Positions 46,136 through 60,030 are shown, counted from the stretch's first letter. The stretch: 64,000 bases of DNA from Selaginella moellendorffii (GCF_000143415.4 NW_003314357.1:267853-331852), one strand, 5' to 3'. Made by a program: numbers and translations. The notes: generated by a model not told the origin, from the sequence alone.

Positions 46136-48235
46136 CTATGTAGATGACAACATGTTTGAGAGAAGCACGTAGAAAGCTGGATCCATGACTGGAGTGGAGA
46201 CGCTAGAGCTGCTGGCCATGGAGACTTTACTTCTAATATCATTCATATTCAAAGAACTTGTACATGATCCTAGAAGTCGCTTGGATTCCTCGGCACTCGT
46301 CGTGAAAGGCATGCTGGCGATCAGATCTTGGGCTTCGACCAAGTGACCCGATCTCGCCAGAAGATCGACCATGCAGCAAAAGTGGTGCTTGCTCGGCTGG
46401 ATCGCAAAGTCGCTGCTCATCGAAACGAAGCTCGCGACTCCAGCAGCCACCTCTCCCGCGTGGCTACACGCAACCAGCACCGAGACGAAGCACGACTCGT
46501 CCGGGAGCTCCACCATCTTGATCGTGTCAAAGAGAAGGACCGCCTCGTAGAACTGGCCGCTGTGAGCGTAGGCCGCGAGGAGCGTCGTCCAGGAGATGAT
46601 GTCCGACTCGGGCATGGAGCCCAAGAAGTGAATCGCCCGAGACATCTCCCCGTTGATGACATACCCGGCGAGCATCGCGTTCCAGCTGACCAAGTTCCGG
46701 ACGAGCAGCGAACCAAACACTTGCTTCGAGTGCTCCAAGTGCCGGTGCTGGGCGTAAGCGACGAGCATCGCCACCGAAGCCACAACGTCGTCTCGCAGAA
46801 ATCCATCCAGCAGCTGCCTGGCGTGCTCGAGGTACCCCTTGTGCGCGTACGCGACGAGCATGGCCGTCAAGCACACCGAGTCCCACTCGGGCATCTCCTC
46901 GAAGAGCCGCTTCGTCTTGTCGAGCTCCCCGTTCTCGGCATACGCGGCGAGGACGTTCGTGGAGGAGACGAGGTCGCGGCAAGGCAGGCTCCGGAAGAAG
47001 GTGGCGGCCTCGTCGGTGTGGCCGCTCCGGACATAGGCCAGCAGCATCGCGTTGGAGGAGATGGAGTCCCAGGCCAGCATCGAGTCGAAAGCTCTCTTGG
47101 TCTCGTCGAGAGAGCCGTGCTGGGAGCTCACAGTGAGGAGCGCGTTCCAGGAGACGAGGTTCCTCTCCGGCATTCGTTGGAACAGCGCCCTGGCCTTGGA
47201 GAGATCGCTGGCGTTGTGCGTGTAGGCCGAGAGGAGAGAGTTCCATGACACCATGTCGTGCTGCGGCATAGAGTCGAAGATGGCGTTGGCTCGATCGATA
47301 TGCCCGGTCTGGGCATACGCTGAAAGCATCGCGTTCAAGGCTACTGTGTCGTGCTGGTGCATCGAGTGGAAGATCTTCTCAGCGCTAGCGCAGTCGCCGA
47401 CTCGGGCATACACCCCGATCATGGCTGTGGAGGAGACCAAATTGTGTTCGGGCATTCGCCCGAGCAAGAGCTCCACGTCCATCGCCTGTTCTTCCTGCTG
47501 AGACTGCGATTGCCACTGGGAGCTGCTGTAAGCTCGCAGTAGTGTCGTGAAGGAGACGAGATTTCTCTGCGGCATCGCGTCCAGGAAGCGTCGAGCGTCG
47601 TTGAGCTTGCCGTGCTGCGTGAGCCCCAGGAGCATCGCGTTGTGGGAGATTAGATCCCACTCGGGCATCGCGTCGAAGAGCCGCTGGAGAGTTTCTAGAT
47701 CCCCGGCCTGTGCCAGCGCCGCCAGCATCGTGTTCCAGGAGACGAGATCCCAGCTTGGCGTCCCCGTGTCGAAGAGCTGCTTGCTCTCGCGGATGTGATC
47801 GTGCCCATGCGCCGAGAGGAGCGCATTGAAGGAGATCTGGTTCCAGCCAGGCGCCGCCGTGAAGAAGCGCCACGATTCTTCCAGATCCCCGGCCTGGCAA
47901 TACGCGGCCAGCATCGCATTCCATGCCGCCATGTTCTTGGCCCAGGGAGGGATCTCCTCGTCGAAGAATGCCCTCGCCCTGGTGATCTGGCGGCTCCTGG
48001 AGTAGGCGCACAGCATGCTTACCCACGAGAATCCATCCCTGGTGCCGCTGCTCATCGAATCAAACACCGCCCGGGCGTCGGCCGCGCTCCCACACCGCGC
48101 GTACATGTCGATGAGCTTGTTACACACGAATCCATCGCCGGCGCGGTGGTACTGATCGACACGGGCGTGGATCTGTCTCGCCGATTCCCGATCGTTGCAG
48201 CGCTGGATGAGGAGGAGGCAATCCCCGCGATTCAT
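46136..48235 (-). CDS. PPR protein, PLS-like
   Basis: Intronless, 699 aa, about 19 PPR units. The N terminus has CLLLIQRCNDRESARQIHAR and FVCNKLIDMYARCGSAADAR, the classic start of PLS-class editing-factor relatives. Repeats then follow the WNxMLxAYAQxGxLExxxxLFDxMP pattern. The C terminus has HHFCCMVDLLARSGHLVEAQ, then a Ser-rich stretch and FYVLLSNMLSST, a vestige of the E1 motif without E2 or DYW. No deaminase domain is present. The start codon is the first Met of the frame. Upstream lies a 304-bp divergent promoter shared with the UPL1-like gene. Confidence 0.92.
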   Translation of the reverse strand: MNRGDCLLLIQRCNDRESARQIHARVDQYHRAGDGFVCNKLIDMYARCGSAADARAVFDSMSSGTRDGFSWVSMLCAYSRSRQITRARAFFDEEIPPWAKNMAAWNAMLAAYCQAGDLEESWRFFTAAPGWNQISFNALLSAHGHDHIRESKQLFDTGTPSWDLVSWNTMLAALAQAGDLETLQRLFDAMPEWDLISHNAMLLGLTQHGKLNDARRFLDAMPQRNLVSFTTLLRAYSSSQWQSQSQQEEQAMDVELLLGRMPEHNLVSSTAMIGVYARVGDCASAEKIFHSMHQHDTVALNAMLSAYAQTGHIDRANAIFDSMPQHDMVSWNSLLSAYTHNASDLSKARALFQRMPERNLVSWNALLTVSSQHGSLDETKRAFDSMLAWDSISSNAMLLAYVRSGHTDEAATFFRSLPCRDLVSSTNVLAAYAENGELDKTKRLFEEMPEWDSVCLTAMLVAYAHKGYLEHARQLLDGFLRDDVVASVAMLVAYAQHRHLEHSKQVFGSLLVRNLVSWNAMLAGYVINGEMSRAIHFLGSMPESDIISWTTLLAAYAHSGQFYEAVLLFDTIKMVELPDESCFVSVLVACSHAGEVAAGVASFVSMSSDFAIQPSKHHFCCMVDLLARSGHLVEAQDLIASMPFTTSAEESKRLLGSCTSSLNMNDIRSKVSMASSSSVSTPVMDPAFYVLLSNMLSST

Positions 48236-48539
48236 CCGGGCGGGAGATTTTAGGGTTCTTCGCTACCCGGCCAGCGAATATCCTGGCCACGTGTCCGGTT
48301 GTCGTGAAGGAATATTTCACGGGAATATCCGCCCCAGGAGGGTTGATTAGAGGGAGTGGCACAAGTGCGCTTTTTTCGACCGCCGTATAGGTCTTCCACT
48401 GCGCTTAGGCTAGGTTTTGATGCCCAGGGCGCTCTAGGCGGGGCGCTGGGAGCAGCTCATGGAGCCCTAGAAGTCGATCGATCTGGTCGCGGGGGAGCTA
48501 GAAGAAGCTGGGATTCGCGAGGGTTTGCGAGCTTCCAGG
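48236..48539. promoter_or_regulatory. Bidirectional promoter region between PPR and UPL1-like genes
   Basis: The two start codons (48235 minus, 48540 plus) are 304 bp apart and point away from each other. No clear TATA box was seen in either direction. A shared housekeeping-type promoter is inferred. Confidence 0.45.
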
Positions 48540-51500
48540 ATGAAGGTGAAGAGGAAGAGAGGCGCGGAGACGGTAAGCTTTTGGATTCTCGCCCGCGCTT
48601 CGGCTGCTTTGCATGCCTCTATAGTTCTTAGGGTTCTGTGTCCGGATTGAGCTGAAATTCGATCGTTTTTCCAGCCACCGCGAATCCGTTCGTTCATCAA
48701 TAACGTAGTGAGCACGCCATTGGAGAGCATACACACTGTTTTGAGCAGCTTTTACTGGGATTTTGAGAAGGTATGCTCTTCGTCATTTCCACCTGTGCTA
48801 AGTGCCATGGTTCTTTCTACCAGGGAGATTTTTTCCACTGGCTGGATTTGATCAACCATTTTGATAGTTTCCTGGAGAAGTTTGTGACGTCGAGGAAAGA
48901 CCTACAGCTTGATTTAGAGGGTAGCGATGAGAGTGACGTCCCCAAAGAGGCTGTTTTACAAGTTCTTCGGGTCACACGGTGTTTACTAGACAACTGCGTC
49001 AACAGGTCTTTCTACAACTCCTTGGAGGTGAGTGGAAGTTTTGTTTTGTACGAGTGAGGAGGTGATAACATTGCGGTTTTGCAGCACCTGACTGTGCTGC
49101 TAGCGTCGACCGATCCAGACATTGTTCTTGATACGCTTCTAACACTCGCATCCTACGTAAAGAGGCCGGCACAGGTTGCAAGAGCTTTTCGGGTGCACAG
49201 GGATCCGGTCATGAATGGGAAGCTGTTTTCCTTGTCGCAAGGTTGGGGTGGAAAGGAGGAGGGACTCGGCCTGTTGGCTTGCACGAGTAGCAGTGGGTGC
49301 GACGCAGAGGCTTGCAGATTAGGATCTTTCCTACATTTTGAGTTCTACAAGGAAGGGGAATCCCGCGACTCGAGTGCATCGGGGCTGCAAGTTATTCACA
49401 TTGAAAACCTTCATCAGTATCCAGGAAGTGATCTTCAGGTGTTGAAGGCGTTGGTGGAGCAGTACAAGGTTCCAGACAACCTGAAGTTCTCGCTGCTGAC
49501 TAGAATTCGGTTTGCTCGTGCGTTCTCCATCCTTGAGACACGGAGACAGTATGTCCGCATACGGCTCGCGGCATTCACAGCTTTGATACAGTCGAATCCC
49601 GACCACGAGGACCTTGCTGCATTCTTCGTGAACGAGCCGGAGTTTGTCAACGAGCTGGTTTCACTGCTCTATCACGAAGATGAAGTGCCTGAGGATGTCC
49701 GGATGTTGGCTCTGGGTGCCTTGGCTGGGATGTCGATGGATCGACCACGTCAGGCTGCCGTTTACAGCGTGCTTACTGCGGGTGGGAATTGTGGGATCAT
49801 ACCGACACTGGTGCAGAAGGCTGTAGCGTCGCTAGCAAGCACAACTCCCCACTACTCGCTGAATTTCGTAGAAGCTCTTCTTCAGCTCGTGTCCGTACTG
49901 GTCTCATCTTCTTCCGGTTGTGCGGCACTCCGAGAAGCCGGGTTGATTCCTATCCTTCTGCCGCTGTTGAAGGATACCAACAGGAGACACATACATTTGG
50001 TGATTCTGGCTGTGCACATTCTAGAGGCTTTTATGGACTATAGCAATCCAGCGAGCACGCTCTTCAGGGACTTAGGTGGTTTGGATGATACCATCTTTAG
50101 GCTGAAGGTCGAAGTTAGTGCTTTCGAGGATGTCTCGGGTGCTAGGCAAGAAGAAGCATCCTCGTCCAAAGGAAAGGCTCCAATCAGCGAAGACGCAGGT
50201 CCAACGCACGACATCCCATACCATCACAGGGTTCTGCTCAAGGCACTGTTACGCGCGATATCTCTTGGCACTTATGCACCGGGTGGTAATGCAAGACTTC
50301 ATGGTTCAGAGGAGAGCTCGCTGCCGTTTTGTCTGAGTACCATTTTCAAGCACGCAAAGCTGTTTGGTGGCGGGGTGTTTTCGCTTGCGGCATCGGTTAT
50401 GAGCGACTTGATACACAGGGATCCAACTTGCTTTCCGTCGCTGGACAAGGCAGGACTCCCTGGTGCGTTTCTTGATGCCATCACCAGCGGCGTCCTTCCG
50501 TCATCGGAGGCTATCTGCTGCATTCCAACTAGCCTCGACGCGATTTGCCTTAACAACGCCGGACTGGAAGCTGTCAAGGACCGTGATGCTCTTCGGTGTT
50601 TTGTCAAGATATTTACGTCGAAGATGTACTTGAAAGCTCTGGCCAACGACACACCGGGATCCTTGGCCTCCAGCCTGGACGAACTCATGCGTCACGTCCC
50701 AGCTCTGCGGGCTCTTGGTATAGACGTCTGCATCGAGATTTTGAGAACGATAGCTGCGATGGGAGGTGCGGTAGACGTTGACACACCCGTGCCTATGGAT
50801 ACTGACGGTGGTGAAGAAAAGCAACCATCGGAGGACCCGGCACCCGAGACTTCAAGCTCAACCGCAGAAAGCTCGCTTTCCGAGTATATCAACAACTCGG
50901 TTCGGCTTTTAGAGACAGTGCTCCAGAATGCGGACACAAGCAAGCTGTTTATTGAGAAGGGTGGGATTGAGGCATTGCTGCAGCTCTATACTCTACCGGA
51001 TTTGCCTGTCTCATTCGGAGGATCTTCTACGGCACACAACATGTCGGTTACCTTCAGGGCCTTCCCTCCTCAACACGCAGCGACGCTGACGAAGTCTGTG
51101 TGCAAAGTACTCCGGGAAGATCTTAAGGTTACTCTGGCACTTCTCGAGTCTATAGCAGGTAGCCGTATCTTTGAGTTGGAGACAGGTCTGAAGATGAAGG
51201 TTCTAAGGAGCCTGTCCGCAACGGAGTGCTTTTTATCGCTGTCTGCAGTCTTGGTGAGAAGTTCACCTGTGATGCTGGCCGAATTGAGCACAGGGGAGGC
51301 TGATATACTGCATGACATAGGACGGGTGCATCGGGAAGTTTTGTGGCAAGTCTGCCTTGCCAGCGAAGGGAAGACAGAGAGCAAGAAGGAAGTGGATGAA
51401 GCTTCGGCCAGTGCAGCAAGCTCCTCTTCTGCGAGGGAAAACGAAGAAGACCTGGAAAGCTTGTTCTCCGTTGGTGGAACGGACAGACAAACAGCGGTTC

Positions 51501-54500
51501 GTAGTGGTCCAGCTGACTGGGGGATAGGTGCAGATTTTTTTGCTCCGGTTCGAACAGACAGCCTTCACCGCCGATCCTCGAGCCGTCGTGAGCCTGTCAG
51601 TACCGCCGAGGCTCTCTCACAGATTGCACGAATGGGTCGACTTGCACGGCAGGGCATAACTTCGACAAACATAGAAGTTGACACCGTTGTCGAGCAACCT
51701 CCAGTGCAGGAGTCCTCGAAGAGAAAGTCGCCGGAGGTGTTGAACTACGAGATGGTGATGAAGCTTGTTTTGGCAGCGCGAAGCTTGTATCTGGCTCTGG
51801 GCAAGTCTATGGTGATACCTTCACGCCGGCGTGACGATCTTGCGACGATGAGCGTTCCTGCTAAGTCTGTGGCTTCGGGCATTGCGAAGGTGTTTCTGGA
51901 GAACTTGTCATTTGAGCCAGCCGGGGGAAGTCCGACTGTCAGATGCCGATACTTGGGGAAGGTTGCCGAGGATATACAAGCCGTTCTTTTTGACAGCCGG
52001 AGGAAGACGTGCAATACAGTCTTGGTGAACAGGCTTTACGTTTATGGCACCTTCGCACATCTGTTGGAGACGTTTGAAGAGGTTAGCGAGCTGTTATGGA
52101 CAGTCGGGTTTGGCAACATGCAAGCAGAGAACGGGAAGGAAGCCGAAGCTTCGGATCAGAAGTCCGAAAGTCATTCTTGGCTGTGGAACACCTTGCACAG
52201 CTACTTAAAGCTTATAGAGCAGCTGGTTACGTCCACAACCTTGTTAAGTCCGATATCGGTAACACATTTGCTCGTGCAGCCGGTTCAAGACGCACCGATA
52301 GCAGCTCCCAAGGACGTGGAACAGTTCGTGCAGAGTATGCAGATGCAAGCACTCAACGCCATTCTTCCCGTCTGGAACCATCCCAGCTTTGCTGAATGCA
52401 ACACGACGTTTATAACGTCTATCGCTGGTATTATCCGACAAATCTACGCGGGGGCAGGGGATACCAAGTCCAGAAGCTCTTCGGGTGGTGCGAATCCTCG
52501 TCTCGGTCCAGCACCAGACGAGGCATTGATCTCGACAATAATGGAGATGGGATTTCCACGTGCTAGAGCGGAAGCAGCACTAAGAAATTCTGAGGCCAGC
52601 AGTGTGGAGCTGGCGATGGAGTGGCTGTTCACTCATCCGGAGGAGGTGACTCAGGAGGAAGATGAGCTCGCTCGGGCATTGGCTCTTTCTCTTGGCAACG
52701 CCGACGGTGAAGGCGAAGCAGGGAAGGCCACCGAGATGACTGCGGAGGAAGAAGAAATCGTACTGCAAATGCCAGACGTGGAAAAGATGGTGAACACGTG
52801 CGTCAACATCTTGCAGATGAAGGACGCGGTGATCTTCACCCTCACGGACTTACTGGTGACTATCAGCAATTACAGCAGCGGCCGGGACCGTCCTTTAGTG
52901 GTATCCTTCCTCGTGGAGCAACTGAAGCGGTGTCATGCCGAAGGTGCTGATTGGAACCGGCTATCGACTGTCTCTCACTTGATGGCGCTGGTCTTAACTG
53001 AAGATACTCCTGCCCGGGAGGTTGCTGCAAAGAGTGGACTTGTCGGCACCAGTTTGGAAATCCTGGCCTCCTACAATGATACCTCCTCGGAAACCCCAGT
53101 GTGGGTGACAGCACTGTGTTTGGTCCTGGATCAGATGCTCCAGGTGAAAGTGAACACTGACTCGACGCCTGCTAGCAACGCAAGCTCGAGCTCTAGTGGT
53201 GGTGAAGCTCAGGATCAAACACCTTTTGCATCCATCTTGGGAAAGCCTGCGGGATATATGACGGACGAAGAGCGAGAGAAGTCAATGGCCGTGGTTTGCA
53301 GGTTGCTGCACATGCCTCTGATGCCCATGCCTTTGCAAGCGGTCTTGCAGCTATGTGCAAGGTTGACGAAAGTCCATGCCATGGCACTGCAGTTTCTCGA
53401 CGGTGGGGGGCTCACTGCACTGCTGGATATTCCTCCGGCCAACTGGTCTGGTTTTGATGAGGTTGCTGGTGCAATTATCCGGCACCTTATGGAGGATCCT
53501 CAGACGCTTCTCCTGGCTATGGAATCGGAAATACGGCACTGCTTTACAGTTGCTGCTCGGCAGAATGGACGCGTCTCTCCGCGCCTTTTCTTGTCAACTC
53601 TGGCGCCTGTCCTGACCCGTGATCCAGCGATGTTTATGCAAGCCGCGGCAAACGTTTGTCAGCTGGATTCTAGTAATGGTGGAAGGCTTACCATCACTCT
53701 GGCGAAGGAAGAGCGAGAGAAAGAGAAGGACAAGGAGAAGGCCACGGAGAAGGGGAAGGAAAAAGAACGACAAGGCAGCCGGGGCGAGGTGGCAGCCAGG
53801 ATCCAGGACAGAGGTGGTAAAGGCCACAAGCGAGTTCCTCATAGCTTCTCCCGCGTTATTGATCAGCTGCTGGAAGTGATTCTGCATTATCCTTCTGGCA
53901 AAGGTGGTGATGGTACGTCAATGGAGATAGACAAGAAGCTGGAGAAAACATCATGTGAAACTGAAGCACTGCTTGAAGCGGCTGGTCGTGCGGCGGCGGG
54001 GAAAGTGAGCTTCATTCTCAAACTGATGACGGAGATACTTTTGATGTATTCTTCGTCTGTCAGTGTTGTGCTGCGGAGGGACTCGGAGAGTAGCCAGGGC
54101 AGGGGTCCGTCACAGGCAGGAGCTGAGGCTGTAGGCCATGGTGGACTTCTATATCACATTGTTCACAGGATTCTACCCGAAGGAATTCACCAAACGCCTG
54201 CGGACGTTGTTGAAGTCGGGAAGCTTTCTGAGAGGGCTGCAGCTTTTCTGAGAGCTGTCTGCGTGCGGTCTGGTGAAGGAAGGCGGAGGGTGCTCAACGA
54301 AATTGTGAAGGCGTTGAATATGGCTACTCAGGCACCTTCAGGATCACAGTCTTCACAACCGACCATCAAGAGGATCCATGCATTCGTCAACTTGATCATC
54401 TCAATCTTGCTTTCGCCGTCAACTGGAAATCCTCAGACCTTGGGATTCTCCACTGACATGTCGAAGGCAATGGTTGACGCAGGAATGGTGCGGTCCCTGA

Positions 54501-57500
54501 CGAATAGTCTCCAGGCGGTTGATTTGGACCACCCCGATGCTAACAAGGTTGTCAACGTCGTCCTTAGAGCATTGGAGGTGTTGTCCCGAACTGGAAGCAG
54601 TTTGGAGCAGCCTGCCGGGGTCGAGGGTGGCAATCAGAAGGAAGGAGATGCGCAGCAATCTGCAAGTGAAAATCCACTGCAGCTGCAGCACGATGGTGAG
54701 ATAGCTCAACACGCTGATCAACAAGAGCAGCTCAACAGTTCGTCCATGGCCGAGGACACGAGGCAGGAGCGTGACAATCCTCGCGCTGAGGCTGAAGTTT
54801 TCATGCAGGAGGTTGGCGAGGTGCTCAATGACGCTGGAAGAGGGATGGTTTTCCGGGTGAACTCTGGAGCAGATGTAGGGGATGAGGAGGAAGAAGAGGA
54901 AGATGAGATGGAAGTTGACGATGGGGAGGAAGAGGAAGAAGATGAGGAGGAAGAGGAAGAGGAGGATGAAGATGCTGAAGGCAACGACGGTGTTCCTCAC
55001 ATGTCACCTCCGGATACTGATGTAGAGGACCAGGACAACAGCCTGAGCGATGACTTCGAAGACATGGGCGACCTCGATGATGGTGCCTGGCAGGGAGATC
55101 GGGTGATTGAAGTTCGATGGACTGATGGACTGACGGGCCTCAACCACGTTCACGTACTCGGCCAGAGCAACAGGAACACGGTCGATCTACATGTGGAGAC
55201 GTTCCAGAACATGAGCATGGACGACATTTTTGGATCTTTCAGACAGTCGAGGGGTGCGGACAGATCCCGTGTCGGGACGTATCGATCAGGTGCTTCCAAC
55301 GGCGTGCCGAGAGGAGGTGCTTCTCGTCATCCACTTTTGGTGCGACCATCTCAAGGGACTGGGCCTGGAGTGTCGACTGCCTCGCTATGGAGTGGCAACA
55401 CTATCAGAGACGTAGAAGCTTTGCTGGCGGGTAATTCTGAAGGTACTCGGATATTCATGACGGATCAAGTCACCGATGCGTTGTTTGGAGAACGGGGAGC
55501 CTTGCAACCTGCTCAGATACTGGACGCGTCCATGGACCCCATGCTACTGATGGGACGTAGAGGTGGCAGGAGTGAATCGCGTCTTAGCAGTTGGACGGAC
55601 GACGGGCAAACGCAGTCAGGAACTCAATCAACAGCTGTTGCTCAAGCAGTCGAAAGTGCCTTCGTTGCACGGCTTCAAGCGTTGGCTACGTCTGATGATC
55701 AGCCAGAAGCTGCAAGACAAGCTGGTACCGAAGCACCAAGTGCTGAGCCGGCTGCAAATGCAGTTGCAGCTGATGCTCCTGCTCAGGAGACGCAAGCTAC
55801 TGGGGACGCAGAGCGCCGGGAACCTTCGGGTATTGCTTGTCAAACAGATTTAGATATGGCGGTACAGGATGTCCCAGCCGGTCAGAACTCTGAACGAAGC
55901 CAAGATAGTGGAGGAAGCGGTGCAACTCTTGGTGAAAGTTTGAGGAGCCTGGAAGTCGAGATTGGTAGTGCCGATGGCCGGGAAGAGAATGATAGGCAAG
56001 TTCACTCTGAACGGCTCGGTGCGGAAGAAATGATTCCAGCTCGTGGTTTGGAATCGGCTAGTAGGGAGGCTCACATGGAAGTTGACGAAGACCTGGACAA
56101 TGTTGTCAGCCAGCAAGCGCAAGCGACTGTGCAGGAGGATTCAGTTCAGGCGCAGGCTACAGATCAGCAGGATGCTGGGGAAGAGATCACGGGAAGAAAT
56201 GATGCAAGCTCTATCGATCCGAGGTTTTTGGAGGCTCTTCCCGAGGATTTACGAGCAGAAGTTTTGGCTTCCCAGCAGAACCAGAGTAGCAGAAACAACG
56301 TTGAAAATCATCCGACTCCTCCCACTGAGGAAATCGATCCGGAGTTCCTGGCTGCGCTACCTCCCGAACTTCAAGCTGAAGTGCTTGAGCAGCAGCAGGC
56401 TCAGCGCATCTTTCAAAGTCAGCAAGTTGAAGGTAGACCAGTGGACATGGATAGTGCATCAATAATTGCCACTTTCCCGGCTGAATTAAGAGAGGAGGTA
56501 CGTTTTAGTTTGTCTTTCTTCCATCTCCTTGTTAACATCTCTTGGTCAGGTGTTGCTGACATCATCGGACGCTGTTTTAGCTGCGCTGTCTCCTGCGTTG
56601 CTTGCCGAGGCACAGCTGCTTCGGGAAAGAGCCATGGCCAACATTCCGACAAGAAACCCGTTCGGGGGACCTAGGCTTACTGCGAGGAGGACGAACGGCA
56701 TTGATAGGGGCGTCAGTGCGGGAATGTTTTCAGTTGGTCGCAGATTACCTTCTGCTCGAAGCTCGGGTTCTGCTTCTGGTCCAAAAGAGCCCGAAGGGAA
56801 GGCTTTGGTGGATGAGCAAGCTGTGAAAACGCTAGTTCGGCTGTTGCGCTTAGCACAGGTTTGTCTTCTTATGTTTCTCGAATGCTTTCTAAACCTGTTT
56901 TACATTTTACTGCAGCCATTGATTAAAGGTCTACTGCAAAGGTTGCTTTCGAATCTTTGTGTCCATAGTGGAACCAGGTCTGCATTGCTCCGTCTTCTAT
57001 TGGACATGCTCAGGCCAGAATCGGAGGGATACTGTGCAGCCATATCAGCTGATGGTGCGCCCTCTCAGAGGCTTTATGGCTGTCAGTGGAACGTCGTGTA
57101 TGCACGCGCTCAGCTGTCGGATGGTATTTCTTTTCTTTCTTTCTTTTTTTCGTGGGAACCTTTTAACCTTTTTAAACATTGCAGGAATTCCACCGCTTGT
57201 TTCTCGTCGAGTATTGGAAGTACTGACACATTTAGCACGTAGTCATACCTCTGTAGCAAAGTCTCTACTATACCTGGAGCAGGAACCATCAGAAAGAGGA
57301 AACGAAGCTGCTGATAAGGGAAAGGAGAAGATGTATGAGAATCCGTCTTCTTCGACCGCGAGCGATATACAACCGAAGTATATACCGATAGTTTTGTTTT
57401 TAAAACTGCTGGACAGACCACTCTATTCTCGCAGCAGCCAACATCTCGAGCAAGTGAGTCATCCTTTTCTGTTTCCTGACACTAGTAAATTTGGATTTTC

Positions 57501-60030
57501 TCAACAGGTTCTTGGCTTGCTAGAAGTAGTCACGAGTTGCACTGGTATGGACAGTGATGCGATTGACAACTCAAATGGCCTTCCTTCGGATACTCAGCCA
57601 TCGGATGCTCCTCAAGAGACATCTTCTGAGTCACCTCAACAGCAACCGGAGAACCCGCCAAGTCCATCGATTACTTTGAGTAAAACGGAAGCTGATATTC
57701 TTTCAAAGTTGCCAAAGAATGAGCTCTGCAACATGTGCAGACTTTTGGCACAGGATGGGTGAGTTGTCACAAATTACTCGATTGTGGCCTGACGTACTCG
57801 TCTTGCAGGTTATCTTCTGTTTCATATTCCCGTGTTTCCGAAGTGTTGAAGAAACTATCGGACGCTGTTCCGTTGCACCGTCGACTGTTTATTTCAGAAC
57901 TGGCAGACGCAGCTCATAAACTTAGTGTCCCGGCCGTCAATGAGCTGCGGTCGCTGGCGGACAATATTTCCGGTGGAAGCTCTTCGGCTGGAACTGCAAT
58001 TTTGAGAGTTTTACAGGCTCTTAGCGCCCTTACAAACCGGGACGCTAAAGCAGACGAGCTCCAGGACATCATACGCGAGCTTAACGTCGTTACGGAACCA
58101 TTGTGGCAGCAACTCAGCATATCCATAGGAAGGATAGAAAGCAGGCTTACTACGAGTTCGTCTTCAAGCATTGTAGGTGCTTTGGGGGCCGTCACCTCTC
58201 CACTTCCCCAAGGGTCTCAGAAAGTGCTGGATTTTGTGGAGGCGTTTCTGGTTTTGTGCGAGAAGCTGAGACCACAGACCGAGGGAACAGGGATTGATCT
58301 AGAATCACCACCAAGCAGCACGTCCGATTGGGCTCACACTGGCAGTTCGAGTTTCAAGTTGACGAATAGACCCGACGAAAGAGGCTTGAACTTTATACGG
58401 TTTGCGGAGAGGCATCGTCGGCTTTTGAACGCCTTCTTGCGGCAAAATTCGGGCTTGCTGGAGAAGTCTTTCTCGCTTCTACTCAAGACTCCCAGGCTTA
58501 TCGACTTTGACAACAAACGAGCCTACTTCCGATCAAGGATCAGGCAGCAACACGAGCAACAGCACTTCGGACCTCTTCGGATTTCGGTCAGGAGAGCCTA
58601 CGTGCTGGAGGACTCGTATAACCAATTGAGAATGCGGACTCCTGATGAAGTGAAGGGGCGGCTTACAGTGCAGTTTCAAGGGGAAGAGGGAATAGATGCG
58701 GGTGGCTTGACCAGGGAGTGGTACCAGCTGCTTTCACGGGTTATCTTTGACAAAGGAGCGCTTCTGTTTACGACCGTGGGGAACGAGTCCACTTTCCAGC
58801 CCAACCCGAACTCGGTGTATCAGACGGAACACCTTTCGTACTTCAAGTTTGTTGGCCGTGTGGTAAGTACCAGATGTCTTTCGTGGAAGGAAAGTTGTGA
58901 AACTTTTTTCGTGGCAGGTTTCTAAGGCGTTATTTGACGGGCAGCTTCTGGATGTCTACTTTACTCGATCGTTTTACAAGCATATACTTGGCACCAAGGT
59001 GACATATCACGACATTGAAGCTGTTGATCCCGACTACTACAAAAACTTGAAGTGGCTCCTTGAGGTGCGTCCGTGTGTCCCCTGTTTGTTTTAGTGAAAT
59101 ATGCTCATTGTTTTAATACAGAATGATGTGAACGACATCCTTGGGCTAACATTCAGCATCGACGCGGATGAAGAGAAGCACATTCTTTACGAAAAGACTG
59201 AGGTACTTACAATTTTTCTTGCGACTGGCTTCCAACTTTGTTTGCTACTACAGGTGACTGACCACGAGCTGGTTCCTGGAGGCCGAAACATCCGAGTGAC
59301 GGAAGAAAACAAGCACGAGTATGTGGATCTCATCGCGGAGCACAGATTAACCACGGCGATCAGACCCCAAATCAACGCCTTCTTGGAAGGCTTTAATGAG
59401 CTGGTCCCCAGAGAGTTGATATCCATCTTCAACGACAAGGAACTGGAGCTCCTCATCAGTGGTCTGCCTGAAATAGATTGTAAGTTCTGCTGTTTTGTTT
59501 TTTTGATCTTCACTTAACGACGGTTGCTTTTTTGCAGTGGATGATTTGAGAGCCAACACCGAGTACACGGGCTACAGTAGCGGTTCCCCAGTGGTGCAAT
59601 GGTTCTGGGAAGTGGTACAAGACTTCAGCAAGGAAGATATGGCTCGGCTTTTGCAGTTTATTACGGGGACATCCAAGGTATGCGATAGATGATCGTTTAG
59701 ACGTTCTTCCATCTGAGTTAATAATCTTGTGGCCTGTGCAGGTCCCACTGGAAGGCTTTAAGGCACTGCAAGGCATCTCAGGGCCTCAAAAGTTTCAGAT
59801 TCACAAAGCTTACGGTGCACCGGAGCGTCTCCCTTCGGCTCACACATGGTAACTCTCGCTCTCTCCCTCTCTCTCTCCCTTTCCCTCTCCCTCCATAGTT
59901 TTCTAATTCGTTCTTGCGCTCTCGCAGTTTCAACCAGCTCGATTTGCCGGAGTACTCGTCCAAAGATCAAATGCACGACCGGTTGCTCCTGGCGATCCAC
60001 GAAGCGAGCGAAGGATTTGGATTCGGCTAA
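48540..60030 (+). CDS. UPL1: HECT E3 ubiquitin ligase, UPL1/UPL2 type
   Basis: Fifteen exons: 48540-48572, 48675-48770, 48824-49027, 49085-56497, 56550-56858, 56916-57123, 57185-57453, 57508-57758, 57809-58862, 58918-59064, 59122-59202, 59254-59479, 59538-59677, 59742-59848, 59928-60030. All use GT-AG and the frame is continuous; 3546 aa, close to Arabidopsis UPL1/2. The start [20 protein letters not shown] matches the family. It has DUF908/DUF913-like armadillo regions. A UBA domain ([18 protein letters not shown]) lies near residue 1256 and a UIM-like helix ([14 protein letters not shown]) follows. A Glu/Asp-rich tract spans about 2043-2080. Paired ubiquitin-binding [11 protein letters not shown] and [10 protein letters not shown] motifs come next. 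The HECT domain is C-terminal, with catalytic Cys in [14 protein letters not shown]. The enzyme transfers ubiquitin from E2 to substrate through that Cys. Exon 4 alone is 7.4 kb. Confidence 0.95.

Noticed and set aside
46328-47248. A 306-codon plus-strand open frame
   Set aside because: It is antisense to the PPR gene at 46136-48235. GC-rich repeat codons keep the opposite strand open.
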